This document shows, one piece after another, positions 34,191-43,253 of a DNA stretch of 64,000 bases. Location: NCBI RefSeq assembly GCF_000633935.1, contig NZ_KK214998.1, forward strand, positions 1,192,010-1,256,009, given 5' to 3'. Source of the DNA: Ectothiorhodospira haloalkaliphila ATCC 51935. GTDB taxonomy: Bacteria; Pseudomonadota; Gammaproteobacteria; Ectothiorhodospirales; Ectothiorhodospiraceae. Positions within the stretch are counted from its first letter, which is position 1. Each line of letters starts with the position of its first letter. The notes under the pieces were generated by a model. That model was not told the origin of the DNA, did not search any database, and saw nothing but the letters and a program-made list of their open reading frames with translations. Position numbers and translations under genes: made by a program.

Positions 34191-36071
34191 ATGACAGACT
34201 GGACCACGGAATCCGCCCGCCAGACCTACAATATCGATCACTGGAATGGCGGCTATTTCCATATCAATGACCAGGGGCGGGTAGTCGTCAGGCCGCCGGC
34301 CCATGCCGGACACCCCGGCGTGGACCTGTACGACCTGGTGGCCCGGGTGAAGCCCATGAACATCGACGTGCCGGTGCTGGTGCGTTTCCCCGACATCCTC
34401 ACCGACCGGGTGGAACGTCTCACCCAGGCCTTCCGGCAGGCCTTCGAGGAGAGCGAGTATCCCGGGCGCTACACCGCCGTCTATCCCATCAAGGTGAACC
34501 AGCAGCGCAGCGTGGTGGAACGCATCCTCACCTATGGTGTGGACAAGGTGGGCCTGGAGGCGGGCAGCAAGCCGGAACTGATGGCGGTGCTGGCCCTGTC
34601 GCGCCCGGGCGGCGTGATCGTGTGCAATGGCTACAAGGACCGGGAATACCTGCGCCTGGCCATGATCGGCCAGATGCTGGGGCATCGGGTGTACATCGTC
34701 ATCGAAAAGCCCTCGGAACTGAAGGGCGTGATCGCCGCCGCCCGTGACCTGGGCGTGAAGCCCTGCCTGGGGATGCGCGTGCGCCTGGCCTCGGTGGGCA
34801 AGGGCAAGTGGCAGAACACCGGGGGCGAGAAAGCCAAGTTCGGTCTCTCCTCGGCCCAGGCCCTGCATCTTCTGGAGCAACTGCGGGCCCACGACATGCT
34901 GGACTGCATGCAACTGCTGCATTTCCACATGGGCTCTCAGATCGCCAACATCCGCGACATTCAGGCCGGCATGTTCGAGGCCTCGCGCTTCTTTGCCGAG
35001 CTGCACCGTCTGGGCGCCCCCATTCAGGTGGTGGACGTGGGCGGTGGACTGGGCGTGGACTACGAGGGCACCCGCTCGCGCAACCTGTGCTCCATCAACT
35101 ACAGCCTGCAGGATTACGCCAGCAGCGTGGTACGCATCCTGGCCAACACCTGTCGAGAGTATGACCTGCCCCATCCGGAGATCTTCACCGAGTCGGGCCG
35201 GGCCACCACGGCGCACCATGCGGTGCTCATCACCGATGTGATCGACACTGAGCGCCCCCCGGTGGCCGCCGACATCCAGCCCCCGGACGAGGATGCCCCG
35301 GCGGTGCTACTGGACATGTGGCGCCTGTTCGAGCAGGCCGACGACAATGCGCCCACCGAGGTCTTCCACAACATGCTGGACTGGCTGGGGGAGGTGCGCT
35401 CCATGTTCACCCACGGCCTGCTGGATCTGGAGCACCGGGCCCTGGCCGAGCAGATCTACTTCGCCACCTGCCGGCGCCTGCTGGCGACCAGAGCGGACCG
35501 CCTGCCCCGGGACATCGGCGATGAACTCAATGAAAAGCTGTCGGACAAGTATTTCTGCAACTTCTCCGTGTTCCAGTCCATCCCTGATGCCTGGGCCATC
35601 GACCAGATCTTCCCCATCATGCCCCTGCACCGGCTGGACGAACGGCCCACCCGGCGGGCCGTGCTGCAGGACCTGACCTGCGACTCCGACGGTCATGTGG
35701 ATCGCTACGTGGACGGCGAGACCACCGCGCCCAGCCTGCCGCTGCATGAACTGCGCGAGCATGAGCATTATCTGCTGGGCATCTTCATGGTGGGGGCGTA
35801 TCAGGAGATCCTGGGGGATCTGCACAACCTGTTCGGCGACACCGACGCCATCAACGTGGTGCTCAAGGACGACGGGGGCTACGAGGTGGTGGAGCCGGAA
35901 CAGGGGGACACGGTGGCCGAGCTGCTGCGCTACGTGCACTACGACACGGAACTGCTGGCGGGGGCCTACCGGCAGAAGGTGGTGGATTCCGGCCTGGATC
36001 GTGCCCGCCAGGAGCAGATCCTGGGCGAGCTGGATCATGGCCTGTCGGGATATACCTACCTGGAGGAATGA
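34191..36071 (+). CDS. speA: Biosynthetic arginine decarboxylase
   Basis: SpeA is a PLP enzyme making agmatine from arginine, the first step of polyamine synthesis by this route. The 626-residue protein starts with YNIDHWNGGYFHINDQGRVV. It carries the PLP lysine in YPIKVNQQRSV, the segment MQLLHFHMGSQIANIRDIQ, the glycine-rich VVDVGGGLGVDYEGT, and the C-terminal decarboxylase barrel. Length and architecture match the alanine-racemase-fold (SpeA) class rather than the inducible AdiA class. No agmatinase is adjacent. It ends 17 bp before a 10-bp hairpin. Confidence 0.96.
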   Translation: MTDWTTESARQTYNIDHWNGGYFHINDQGRVVVRPPAHAGHPGVDLYDLVARVKPMNIDVPVLVRFPDILTDRVERLTQAFRQAFEESEYPGRYTAVYPIKVNQQRSVVERILTYGVDKVGLEAGSKPELMAVLALSRPGGVIVCNGYKDREYLRLAMIGQMLGHRVYIVIEKPSELKGVIAAARDLGVKPCLGMRVRLASVGKGKWQNTGGEKAKFGLSSAQALHLLEQLRAHDMLDCMQLLHFHMGSQIANIRDIQAGMFEASRFFAELHRLGAPIQVVDVGGGLGVDYEGTRSRNLCSINYSLQDYASSVVRILANTCREYDLPHPEIFTESGRATTAHHAVLITDVIDTERPPVAADIQPPDEDAPAVLLDMWRLFEQADDNAPTEVFHNMLDWLGEVRSMFTHGLLDLEHRALAEQIYFATCRRLLATRADRLPRDIGDELNEKLSDKYFCNFSVFQSIPDAWAIDQIFPIMPLHRLDERPTRRAVLQDLTCDSDGHVDRYVDGETTAPSLPLHELREHEHYLLGIFMVGAYQEILGDLHNLFGDTDAINVVLKDDGGYEVVEPEQGDTVAELLRYVHYDTELLAGAYRQKVVDSGLDRARQEQILGELDHGLSGYTYLEE

Positions 36072-36087
36072 GGTGCCGCAAACAGAG

Positions 36088-36111
36088 GCGGGCCGTCGAG
36101 TGACGGCCCGC
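36088..36111 (+). terminator. Hairpin after speA
   Basis: GCGGGCCGTC (36088-36097) and GACGGCCCGC (36102-36111) form a perfect 10-bp stem with a GAGT loop, between convergent genes. There is no T-tract on either side, so it may act as a roadblock or mRNA-end stabiliser rather than a classical terminator. Confidence 0.5.
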
Positions 36112-36143
36112 ATGGGGGGTATGCTCACGGCGCGAGGATCAGA

Positions 36144-36710
36144 TCACTCCGGATCCGCGGGCGGCATTTCCAGGCCACCGTCCCCGTCATCATCGGGGGG
36201 TGTGCCCATGCCACCGCCCGGGGGTGCGGGGGGGTCACCCATGCCCCCACCGGGCTGACCACCCGGCGCCGGCGGCGGTGCGCCCGCGCCACCACCAGCC
36301 GGCGGCTCGGGCGGTTGCCCCATGCCTCCGCCGGGCTGCCCGCCCGGGGGCGGAGCGGCACCACCCGGAGGTGCCCCGGCACCGTCACCCGGCGGCGGGG
36401 GCTCGGCACCCCGTGGAGGCGGAGCGGCGCCGCCGCCGGGGGGCGGGGCAGGCTGTGTGCCCCCGGGTGGGGGAGCGGCCTCACCACCCGGGGGAGGCAC
36501 TGGTTGCCCGCCACCGGGCGGAGGGGCCGCCCCACCGGGGGGCTCCATGCCACCCCCTGGGGGCGGGCTGTCCGCACCCGGGGTGCCAAAGCCACCACCC
36601 GGCGGCTGCCGTTCCATCGCGTCACGATCCGAGGGTTCGAAACCCTGTCCGGCCATCACTGCCAACGGCACCACCGCCAGCAGGGCCAGACCTTTCGCTG
36701 AATGTTTCAT
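36144..36710 (-). CDS. Exported Pro/Gly-rich low-complexity protein
   Basis: The 188-residue protein has a clear signal peptide (KHSAKGLALLAVVPLAVMAG). Almost everything after about residue 36 is built from PPPGGG/PPPGGA-type units, ending in an acidic tail (DDDGDGGLEMPPADPE). The repeats are not identical at DNA level, so the pattern is maintained at protein level. A periplasmic or surface-linked disordered polymer is the natural reading; function unknown. The next gene upstream encodes another exported protein (DUF4168-like), 25 bp away on the same strand, so they are probably co-expressed. Confidence 0.75.
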   Translation of the reverse strand: MKHSAKGLALLAVVPLAVMAGQGFEPSDRDAMERQPPGGGFGTPGADSPPPGGGMEPPGGAAPPPGGGQPVPPPGGEAAPPPGGTQPAPPPGGGAAPPPRGAEPPPPGDGAGAPPGGAAPPPGGQPGGGMGQPPEPPAGGGAGAPPPAPGGQPGGGMGDPPAPPGGGMGTPPDDDGDGGLEMPPADPE

Positions 36711-36735
36711 GGCTGACCTCCCAACGTCGCGGTGA

Positions 36736-37155
36736 TTACTGGCGTTCCTCGGCCATCTGGACCACCTGGTCCAGCAATTCCGGGTCGTTCTGTAGCGCCA
36801 TGGCCACTTCGTTGTATTCCTCCACGTTCATGCCGGTGGCCTCAACGGCCTCCACCATCTCCTGCTGAGCTTCCTGATGCAGGGCCTGGGCCTGCTCGGC
36901 GTCCGCAGCATTTTCCAGGCGCTGGGCGAACTCATCGTTCACCTTCTGCACCTCCACGAAGGCATCCACGAACTCATCGATGGTGTCATCGGACAGATCC
37001 ACATCTGCCCCGGGCATGGCACCCTGGTGCTCCGGCGGCGAGGCATCCTGGGCGCCCCCACCCTGCTGGCCACCCCAGTCCTGGGCTGCAGCAGTGCCGC
37101 CGAGGGCAAACAGGGTGGCGAGGGCGCAGGTCAGTGCTGTCTTGCGAAATTCCAT
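36736..37155 (-). CDS. Exported DUF4168-like protein
   Basis: From the ATG at 37155 (GGAGG upstream) this is a 139-residue protein. It has a signal peptide (MEFRKTALTCALATLFALGG, ending near AAA-QD) and a Gly/Gln-rich linker. The C-terminal helical domain has DDTIDEFVDAFVEVQKVNDE, then AVEATGMNVEEYNEVAMALQ and NDPELLDQVVQM. That pattern matches DUF4168, a small periplasmic domain of unknown function. It is paired with the Pro/Gly-rich gene downstream. Confidence 0.75.
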   Translation of the reverse strand: MEFRKTALTCALATLFALGGTAAAQDWGGQQGGGAQDASPPEHQGAMPGADVDLSDDTIDEFVDAFVEVQKVNDEFAQRLENAADAEQAQALHQEAQQEMVEAVEATGMNVEEYNEVAMALQNDPELLDQVVQMAEERQ

Positions 37156-37409
37156 AGGGTCCTCCAGAGGAACATGATCAGAATGTGGAGGAGCTATAGC
37201 ACGGGCCATGCCAATGGCCCGAAAAAGACAGGAAAAACTATTCAGAACAACACATTAAGAAAGCATCATGGCTCGACGGACTGCCTCACCCCCTGGGTGA
37301 ATCTGTATCAAAAAAACACATGGGCCAGAACGTCGGTATCACATTGGCATGAGAGCCCAGAGCCCTGGCCAGGGCAGGCCCTCCCGGTTCCCTTTGCAGG
37401 GGGCGGCGG

Positions 37410-38153
37410 TTAATCCCCTTGCGGGATATCCGGCGCCCGGCGTCGGAGCCTGTCGGCCCCCGCCTCATCCCCGCGCGCTTCCAGCACATCAGCCATCAGC
37501 AAGAGGGCCTGCCCCTGGGCACGAGTGGCACGAAAATGCTCGTTCACATATTCCGCCCTGGCCATGGCCTGCTGGTGGTCCCCCTGCTCAAAACGGGCGC
37601 GGGCAATCCGTAACTCCGCCTGAGCCAGCCCCTCCCGCAACTCCATCAGATGCGGTGCCACTTCATCACGATAGCCGGACTCCGGAAACTGCCGCACCAG
37701 ATCACGGAACAACGCAAACGCCTCCCGAGCGGCGGCCGAATCCTGGTCCGGGTCCGGCACCTGTCCCCCCTCATGCAGGGCCTGCCAGGCGGCAAACCGG
37801 GAAAGACCCGCCAGATAGTAGCCATAGTCGGCATGAGGATGATCCCCAAACGCCCTCAGGAAAGCCATGCTCTGCTCCCAGGCGGCATCGAAGGCGCCGT
37901 CCGACAGGCACAGATACGCCACCTCGAGCCGGGCATCGGCCATCACCGCCGCCCGGGCTGCCTGGTGATCCGCAAGACCCTCCAGTGCCTGGGTCGCAGC
38001 CTCACAGTCCTGCTCGTTCAGGGCACGCTCCAGAGGCGAGTAATCCACCTCGCCGGGCTCGCCCCGGGGCACGCTGGCGCAACCGGTCAGCACCAGGCTC
38101 ATCACAAGCAGGGCGACAAAGGGAAGGAAGAGATTCGGGAGTGATGATTTCAT
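37410..38153 (-). CDS. BamD-like TPR lipoprotein
   Basis: The 247-residue protein has a lipoprotein signal ending in the lipobox LTGC (about residue 25) and tetratricopeptide-like helices. The segments DYGYYLAGLSRFAAW, AFALFRDLVRQFPESGYRDE, and GDHQQAMARAEYVNEHF follow the BamD/ComL pattern (GL, then a FQxLxxRFPxSxY-like stretch, then the next TPR). Genuine BamD of the outer-membrane assembly complex is usually alone, with the LxGC lipobox at the start, and this could be it. The divergent N-terminal half suggests instead a paralogue. The outer-membrane periplasmic face is the likely location. Confidence 0.65.
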   Translation of the reverse strand: MKSSLPNLFLPFVALLVMSLVLTGCASVPRGEPGEVDYSPLERALNEQDCEAATQALEGLADHQAARAAVMADARLEVAYLCLSDGAFDAAWEQSMAFLRAFGDHPHADYGYYLAGLSRFAAWQALHEGGQVPDPDQDSAAAREAFALFRDLVRQFPESGYRDEVAPHLMELREGLAQAELRIARARFEQGDHQQAMARAEYVNEHFRATRAQGQALLLMADVLEARGDEAGADRLRRRAPDIPQGD

Positions 38154-38503
38154 GGGATCAGGGGAGCATCAGCCAGGCCGGCGACACCTTAGCATGCCAT
38201 GGCGACAGGAACAGTACTGATTGGGCATAGGCTGGCACTGGAACTCTGTGCCCTTGCCTGGCTGACAACACTGCGGTATTCCACAGTAGTGATCACATGA
38301 CTCGAGAGGTGGCAGATTTCTCGCGCGCGGCATCCATCTCGGATGACGTGCGTACCGCACCTACGCGTCAACTGTTTGCCTGGGAATGCATTCGACTTTC
38401 GGGCTCTTCCGGCAAGCCTTGAGGGAGATCACGGGTCCAGTCCCTTGTGGGCTCCGATGCCTCCGCCGTCAACCACGCGTCGGTCGTCACCACCCAAAAC
38501 ACG
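38154..38503. other. 350-bp stretch without a convincing gene
   Basis: This lies between the CNT permease and the BamD-like gene, both on the minus strand. The only open frame of note is 41 codons on the plus strand (38297-38422), which resembles nothing I recognise. No terminator with a T-tract was found after the permease gene. Confidence 0.5.
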
Positions 38504-39763
38504 TCAACCGTTCCACGGCGTGAGCAACCCCACCACGGCCCCGGTCATCAGCGTGGCCAGCGTCCCGGCCACCAGGGCGCGCATCCCCAGTGCCACCACC
38601 TCGTCGCGGCGCTCGGGCGCCATCGCCCCCAGACCACCGATGAGAATCCCCAGGCTGCCCAGGTTGGCAAATCCGCTCAGCGCGTAGATCAGGATGAGTT
38701 CGGAACGCGGGGAAAGCACGTGGGAATCCAGCTGCGCCAGCTGCAGGAACGCCAGCATCTCGTTCAGGATGGTCTTGATGCCAAGCAGTGAGCCAGCCAC
38801 CTGAGCCTCGGGCCAGGGAATGCCCATGAGCCATGCCAACGGCGCCATGACCCAGCCCAGCAGACGCTCCAGACTCAGGTCGGCGCCTCCCATTGCGGGC
38901 AGCAGACCCAGCAGGCCGTTGGCCAGGGCCACCAGAGCGATCAGCACCACCAGCAGGGCCACGATCTGCAGCAAAAGCTCCAGGCCCCGCAGGGTCCCGC
39001 GGGTGATGGCATCCATGGCCCCGGCGGCCCGGTCCAGCCCCTCGTCCAACGCCCCCTGAGTAGCCGGGCCGGTGGGTGGCACCATCACCGTCGCGATCAG
39101 CAGCGCGGCGGGCAGGCTGATGACCGAGGCGATGATCAGGTGTCCCAGTGCATCGTCCAGCACATGACCGATGAAGGTGGCGTAGAGAACCAGCATGGTG
39201 CCCGCCAGGGTGGCCATGCCCACAGTCATCAGGGCAAACAGCTCACTGCGGGTCATGCGCGCCAGATAGGGGCGCACCAGGAGCGGGGATTCCACCATGC
39301 CCAGAAAGACATTGGCCGCCGTCCCCACCCCCAGGGCGCCGCCGATGCCAAAGCTGCGCTCCAGCATCCGTGAGGCACCGCGAATGATCAGCGGCAACAC
39401 GCGCCAGTGGAACAGCAGGGCCGACAGGGCGCTCATGACCAGGATCAGCGGCAAGGCCTGGAAGGCGAAGACGAAGGCCTGCCCTGCCCCTTCGGCCTCA
39501 AAGGGCAGCTCGGCGCCGCCCAGGTAGCCAAAGACAAAGGCCGTTCCCGCCTCCGTGGCCTCGCTCAGGGCGATGACCAGTTCGTTGGCCCAGAGGAACA
39601 GGTGGCGTCCTCCCGGCACCCATAGCAGCAGCGCCGCGAGGCCGAACTGCAGTCCAAGACCCGCCGCCACTGCCCGCCATGGCATGCGCCTTCGATCTTC
39701 GCTGAGTAACCAGGCGATACCGATGAACACCGCCAGCCCCGCGATTCCCTGCACCATCAGCAC
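38504..39763 (-). CDS. Concentrative nucleoside transporter (NupC/CNT family)
   Basis: CNT carriers import nucleosides with protons or sodium. The 419-residue inner-membrane protein has about ten hydrophobic segments and both family signatures: GIKTILNEMLAFLQL (the G-x-K-x3-N-E-x3 motif) and SGFANLGSLGILIGGLGAMA followed by PERR. The N-terminal part has the CNT start LSEDRRRMPWRAVAAGLGLQ. AGGAG lies 7 nt before a GTG at 39763, so that start is preferred over the ATG two codons later. Substrate range and coupling ion are not decided by the sequence. Confidence 0.92.
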   Translation of the reverse strand: MLMVQGIAGLAVFIGIAWLLSEDRRRMPWRAVAAGLGLQFGLAALLLWVPGGRHLFLWANELVIALSEATEAGTAFVFGYLGGAELPFEAEGAGQAFVFAFQALPLILVMSALSALLFHWRVLPLIIRGASRMLERSFGIGGALGVGTAANVFLGMVESPLLVRPYLARMTRSELFALMTVGMATLAGTMLVLYATFIGHVLDDALGHLIIASVISLPAALLIATVMVPPTGPATQGALDEGLDRAAGAMDAITRGTLRGLELLLQIVALLVVLIALVALANGLLGLLPAMGGADLSLERLLGWVMAPLAWLMGIPWPEAQVAGSLLGIKTILNEMLAFLQLAQLDSHVLSPRSELILIYALSGFANLGSLGILIGGLGAMAPERRDEVVALGMRALVAGTLATLMTGAVVGLLTPWNG

Positions 39764-39831
39764 CGTTGCGCTCCTACAGGATCAAATGCGTGGAGGATAA
39801 CGCGCGGGTGATATGGGGAAAACCCGAGCCA

Positions 39832-39975
39832 TCAGCCTGCACTGAACAGCCGCTGGTCCCACCACACCGGCTGAGGAAGCTCGGTCTCTATCTGACCGAA
39901 CTCGGGGTGCTCCGGGTTGATCAACACGTTGCGCTCGACGCGCACGACAGAGGAAGGGACTAACAGGACCGCAGA
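39832..39975 (-). pseudogene. C-terminal remnant of a RES-domain toxin
   Basis: The minus strand encodes 47 residues ending at a TGA: SAVLLVPSSVVRVERNVLIN, then PEHPEFGQIETELPQPVWWD and QRLFSAG. This fits the RES-family (NAD+ phosphorylase toxin) C-terminus, with its SAVLxVPSAVVxxExNxLxNP core and final W/F-D-x-R-L-F. Upstream sequence is in another frame (LQWWAALEREAAEHMASGR), so the gene is broken by a frameshift or deletion. No antitoxin of the Xre type remains. Confidence 0.6.
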
Positions 39976-40102
39976 GCGTTGGTCTTCAACCTACCGGACG
40001 CCATATGCTCGGCAGCCTCGCGCTCCAGCGCGGCCCACCATTGCAGGGTGAGGCGGTTAGACGCACACTAGGCGCAACATTAGCGCGTGTAAGGTGCATG
40101 CC

Positions 40103-40309
40103 ATGAGTAAGCAACGTGTAAATGTCGCCCTGAGCAGTGAAGCCCTGGATACGCTCAGGAGCATCGCTGAACAGCGTGGCTTAACGCTGTCTGAGGTGTT
40201 GCGCCAGGCAATCGGCCACGAAAAGTTTCTCTCGGATGAGATTCGCGCCGGCAATCGGGTAATCATTGAGAGCAAGGACTCGCGCGACAGGCGTGAGTTG
40301 ATGATCTGA
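40103..40309 (+). CDS. Small ribbon-helix-helix (CopG-like) protein
   Basis: The 68-residue protein starts with a ribbon-helix-helix domain: strand QRVNVALSSEALDTLRSIAE and helix GLTLSEVLRQAIGHEKFL. A polar C-terminal tail (SDEIRAGNRVIIESKDSRDR) resembles the toxin-binding end of antitoxins. No toxin gene follows; the MFS gene starts 126 bp later. It is either an orphan antitoxin or a small regulator. The ATG at 40103 is chosen over a GTG three codons upstream because it follows AAGG at usable spacing. Confidence 0.75.
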   Translation: MSKQRVNVALSSEALDTLRSIAEQRGLTLSEVLRQAIGHEKFLSDEIRAGNRVIIESKDSRDRRELMI

Positions 40310-40434
40310 TCGACCCGACCCTCACCTCGAGCATTCGGCCGCCCTTCGCGAAAGCCACCCAACCACTGGCCTGACAACCCGCTTGCCCTGTATCTTGTGG
40401 GACTTTCCCGAGCCCACGAGATGCCTAGCCTCAG

Positions 40435-41838
40435 ATGACCCAGACCACCGCATCCGAACCCCCGCACAGTGCCCACCGGATCGGGCCCATCTACCTGGCG
40501 CCCGGGGTCATGCCGTTTCATGGCTGGACCTTCTTCTACGCGGGGTTCGTGTCCATCGGCCTGATCGTGTTCATCACCATCGGGCAGACCTACATCCTCA
40601 ATGAACACCTGAACATCCCCATCGAGGAGCAGGGCACCCTCAGCGGTGACCTGGTGTTCTGGACCGAGGTGGTGGCGCTGCTGCTGTTCATACCGGCGGG
40701 GATCCTCATCGACAAGATCGGACGAAGGCCCGTCTACATCGCTGGCTTCATGCTGATTGCCGCCTGCTACGTGCTGTATCCCATGGCGGGCTCGGCGGAT
40801 GACCTGTTCATCTATCGCATCTTCTACGCCATGGGCATCGTGGCCATCGCCGGGGCGCTGTCCACCGTGCTGGCCGACTACCCGGCGGAACGGTCGCGGG
40901 GCAAGCTGGTGGCCATCATCGGCATGCTCAACGGATTGGGGATCGTCATCATCGGGCAGATGTTCGGTGCATTTCCGGACATCTTCACGCGCATGGGGGT
41001 GAGCGGCACCGACGCCGGCCTGTACACCTTCCTCATGGTGGCGGCCCTGGCGGCGATATCGGCCGTGGTGATCGGTTTCGGGCTCAAACCGGGGGTGCCC
41101 CCCAGTCGGGAGCCCCAGCCGCCGGTGCGGGAACTGCTGGTCACCGGCTTTGCACAGGCACGCAATCCCCGCATCCTGCTCTCCTACGGGGCCGCGTTCA
41201 TCGCCCGTGGGGATCAGTCCATCAACGCCACCTTCGTGGTGCTGTGGGGCACCACCGTGGGTATCGGCATGGGGATGAGCTCGGGCGAGGCGGTGATGCA
41301 GGGAACCATCATCTTCATCGTCACCCAGGTGGCGGCCCTGGTGTCGGCGCCTTTCCTGGGGCCCATCATCGACCGTCTCAACCGGGTGACGGCCCTGGGT
41401 GTTTGCATGGCCATCGCCGCGGCGGGGAATCTGGCCATGCTCTTCCTGGTGAACCCCCTGGCCACCCATGCCTACGCCTTCTTCATCCTGATGGGCATTG
41501 GCCAGATGGCCGTGTTCCTGGGGGCCCAGTCACTGATCGGTCAGGAGGCACCCAAGCCCAAACGGGGTTCGGTGCTGGCGGCTTTCAATATCAGTGGCGC
41601 ACTGGGCATCCTGCTGATCGTGCTCATCGGCGGCCGGTTGTTCGACCAGATCGACCCGCGGGCGCCGTTCATCCTGGTGGGCCTGATCAACTTCCTGCTG
41701 ATCTTTGCCAGCCTGTGGGTGCGCATCAAGGCACCGGGCAGGACCATCAGCCAGGTGGAACTGGATCGGGATACGGGCCTGGGCCCGGAGGACGATCCCT
41801 GGATTGATCCCACGCATCGGCCGGGTGGCGGCAAATAG
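40435..41838 (+). CDS. Major facilitator superfamily transporter
   Basis: The 467-residue protein has about twelve membrane helices in two bundles. The MFS loop 2-3 motif appears as AGILIDKIGRRPVYIAGF. The C-terminal half has the equivalent LGPIIDRLNRVTALG. The helices include WTFFYAGFVSIGLIVFITIG at the start. The substrate cannot be inferred: no catalytic or binding enzyme is linked. The long polar tail (QVELDRDTGLGPEDDPWIDP) is cytoplasmic. Confidence 0.87.
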   Translation: MTQTTASEPPHSAHRIGPIYLAPGVMPFHGWTFFYAGFVSIGLIVFITIGQTYILNEHLNIPIEEQGTLSGDLVFWTEVVALLLFIPAGILIDKIGRRPVYIAGFMLIAACYVLYPMAGSADDLFIYRIFYAMGIVAIAGALSTVLADYPAERSRGKLVAIIGMLNGLGIVIIGQMFGAFPDIFTRMGVSGTDAGLYTFLMVAALAAISAVVIGFGLKPGVPPSREPQPPVRELLVTGFAQARNPRILLSYGAAFIARGDQSINATFVVLWGTTVGIGMGMSSGEAVMQGTIIFIVTQVAALVSAPFLGPIIDRLNRVTALGVCMAIAAAGNLAMLFLVNPLATHAYAFFILMGIGQMAVFLGAQSLIGQEAPKPKRGSVLAAFNISGALGILLIVLIGGRLFDQIDPRAPFILVGLINFLLIFASLWVRIKAPGRTISQVELDRDTGLGPEDDPWIDPTHRPGGGK

Positions 41839-41923
41839 GATCGACCGCGGGATGATGGGGGTGGTCCGTGACATCACCGATTCACCGGGCGACCCCGAGT
41901 GGGTCACCGGCATCGGTCATCCC

Positions 41924-42703
41924 TCATAGCCGCCCGCTCAGGTTGAGCGGGATGCGCCCTTCGCTGTCCTCACGCCCCATGAGGCTCAGGGCCTGACCCA
42001 GTCCGGGTTCGGCCTGTTCCCGTGCACCCAGCCGGCCCTGGATCTGCCAAGGGCCCACCGGGCTCAGGCGAGCGGTGGCCTCCAGGAACAGCGGGCCTCC
42101 ATGGTCACGGGCCACGGCCCGGAGCCAGCCATCATCATCGGCGCTCAACTCGGCGCGCAGGTCGCCCAGGGGGATGGCCTGGGGCAGCCCCGAGGCGGCC
42201 CCCAGCCAGCCCAGGGTGCCTTCGGCACGGGTGAAGCCTGCCTCGTGATGGATGTGCACCACCGGCACGTCGGCCAGGATGCGCCCCTCGACGATCACCG
42301 GAAAATCCAGAAAGGCATCGGCCAGGTAGGCCGCCGGCAGGTCTGCCCGCAGATTTTCCAGACGAATCCCGTTGGGCCGAAGGCCCAGTTGCGCGCTGCC
42401 CCCACTGCCGGGCCGGGCGAACTGGATGTGAGTGCGTAACTCGCCCCGCAGCAGTGGCCAGGGAGACACCTGCCACGCCAGCCCCTGAAACGCCAGCGCA
42501 TCCCAGCGCAGTTGCTGGGCCTCACCGGACCACACGGAACCGGATAGCCCCTCCACGGCAAGATCCGGTGGCAACCAGCCACGGTCACGGGCGACATCGT
42601 GGGCCAGGGTGGCGGGCAATGTGGCCAGGAGGAAGGCAAGGTAGGCGATCAGGCCCGCCAGGATGTAGTGCCAGATCTTGAAGTTGGGTGACTTGAGGGA
42701 CAC
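41924..42703 (-). CDS. gspN: Type II secretion system protein GspN
   Basis: GspN is an accessory inner-membrane protein found at the end of some gsp operons. The 259-residue protein has one N-terminal membrane helix (KIWHYILAGLIAYLAFLLAT), then a periplasmic beta-rich domain beginning GLSGSVWSGEAQQLRWD, typical of GspN. It is the last gene of gspCDEFGHIJKLMN, 64 bp after gspM. Confidence 0.85.
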   Translation of the reverse strand: MSLKSPNFKIWHYILAGLIAYLAFLLATLPATLAHDVARDRGWLPPDLAVEGLSGSVWSGEAQQLRWDALAFQGLAWQVSPWPLLRGELRTHIQFARPGSGGSAQLGLRPNGIRLENLRADLPAAYLADAFLDFPVIVEGRILADVPVVHIHHEAGFTRAEGTLGWLGAASGLPQAIPLGDLRAELSADDDGWLRAVARDHGGPLFLEATARLSPVGPWQIQGRLGAREQAEPGLGQALSLMGREDSEGRIPLNLSGRL

Positions 42704-42767
42704 TTGACCAGGAGACTCTTTCGGTTGAATGGATGCCCGGATTCGGCTGAGCCCGGAGCTTGTAGTG

Positions 42768-43253
42768 TCAGCTTTCCAGCACCAGGCGCACGTTCACCCG
42801 CCCGCCGGCCGACTGTCGGTCCACCACCAGACTGCTCACCTGGATGCCGTACTGGCGACGCAGCTCGTCCAGCCACAGGAGCATGTCATCGAAGGGGGTG
42901 TTCTCCATCCACACACGCACCGTGTTTCCACCCTCCGGCTGCACCCGCCGCAGGGTGCCCGCCAGGGGACCGGACTGGGCGGTGGCGTCGATGATGCCCA
43001 GCAGGGACTGCCCACCCATGTCGGCGGGGGCCGCCTGGGTCTGGCCGCGGGCGCTGCGGATCTGACCGGCAGCCTGTTCCATCCAGGCCAGATCGGCCTG
43101 CAGGCGGGCCACGTCCTGCTCCATGGAGTTCACCCGATCACTCAGCGGCAGCCAGACCAGCCAGTAGGGCAAGGCCGCGCAGAGGAAGAGACCACCCACA
43201 ACAAGGATGCGCCGATCACGCACCGACTGTTCACGCCACCATGCCTTGATCAT
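42768..43253 (-). CDS. gspM: Type II secretion system protein GspM
   Basis: GspM is a bitopic inner-membrane protein that stabilises GspL in the assembly platform. The 161-residue protein has a short cytoplasmic start (WWREQSVRDRRILVVG), one membrane helix (GGLFLCAALPYWLVWLPLS), a coiled-coil stretch (RVNSMEQDVARLQADLAWME) and a ferredoxin-like periplasmic domain ending VRLVLES. It overlaps gspL by 4 nt (ATGA). Confidence 0.92.
   Translation of the reverse strand: MIKAWWREQSVRDRRILVVGGLFLCAALPYWLVWLPLSDRVNSMEQDVARLQADLAWMEQAAGQIRSARGQTQAAPADMGGQSLLGIIDATAQSGPLAGTLRRVQPEGGNTVRVWMENTPFDDMLLWLDELRRQYGIQVSSLVVDRQSAGGRVNVRLVLES

Noticed and set aside
33945-35219. Minus-strand open frame continuous with HiPIP, running across speA
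   Set aside because: HiPIP has its own ribosome site and Tat signal at 33944; the upstream part is the shadow of speA.
36322-36735. Plus-strand Pro/Gly frame opposite the Pro/Gly-rich gene
   Set aside because: CCC/GGG codons read as Pro/Gly on both strands. Only the minus-strand frame has a signal peptide and a ribosome site.
38297-38422. 41-codon plus-strand frame between the permease and BamD-like genes
   Set aside because: No ribosome site, no known domain, and atypical composition.
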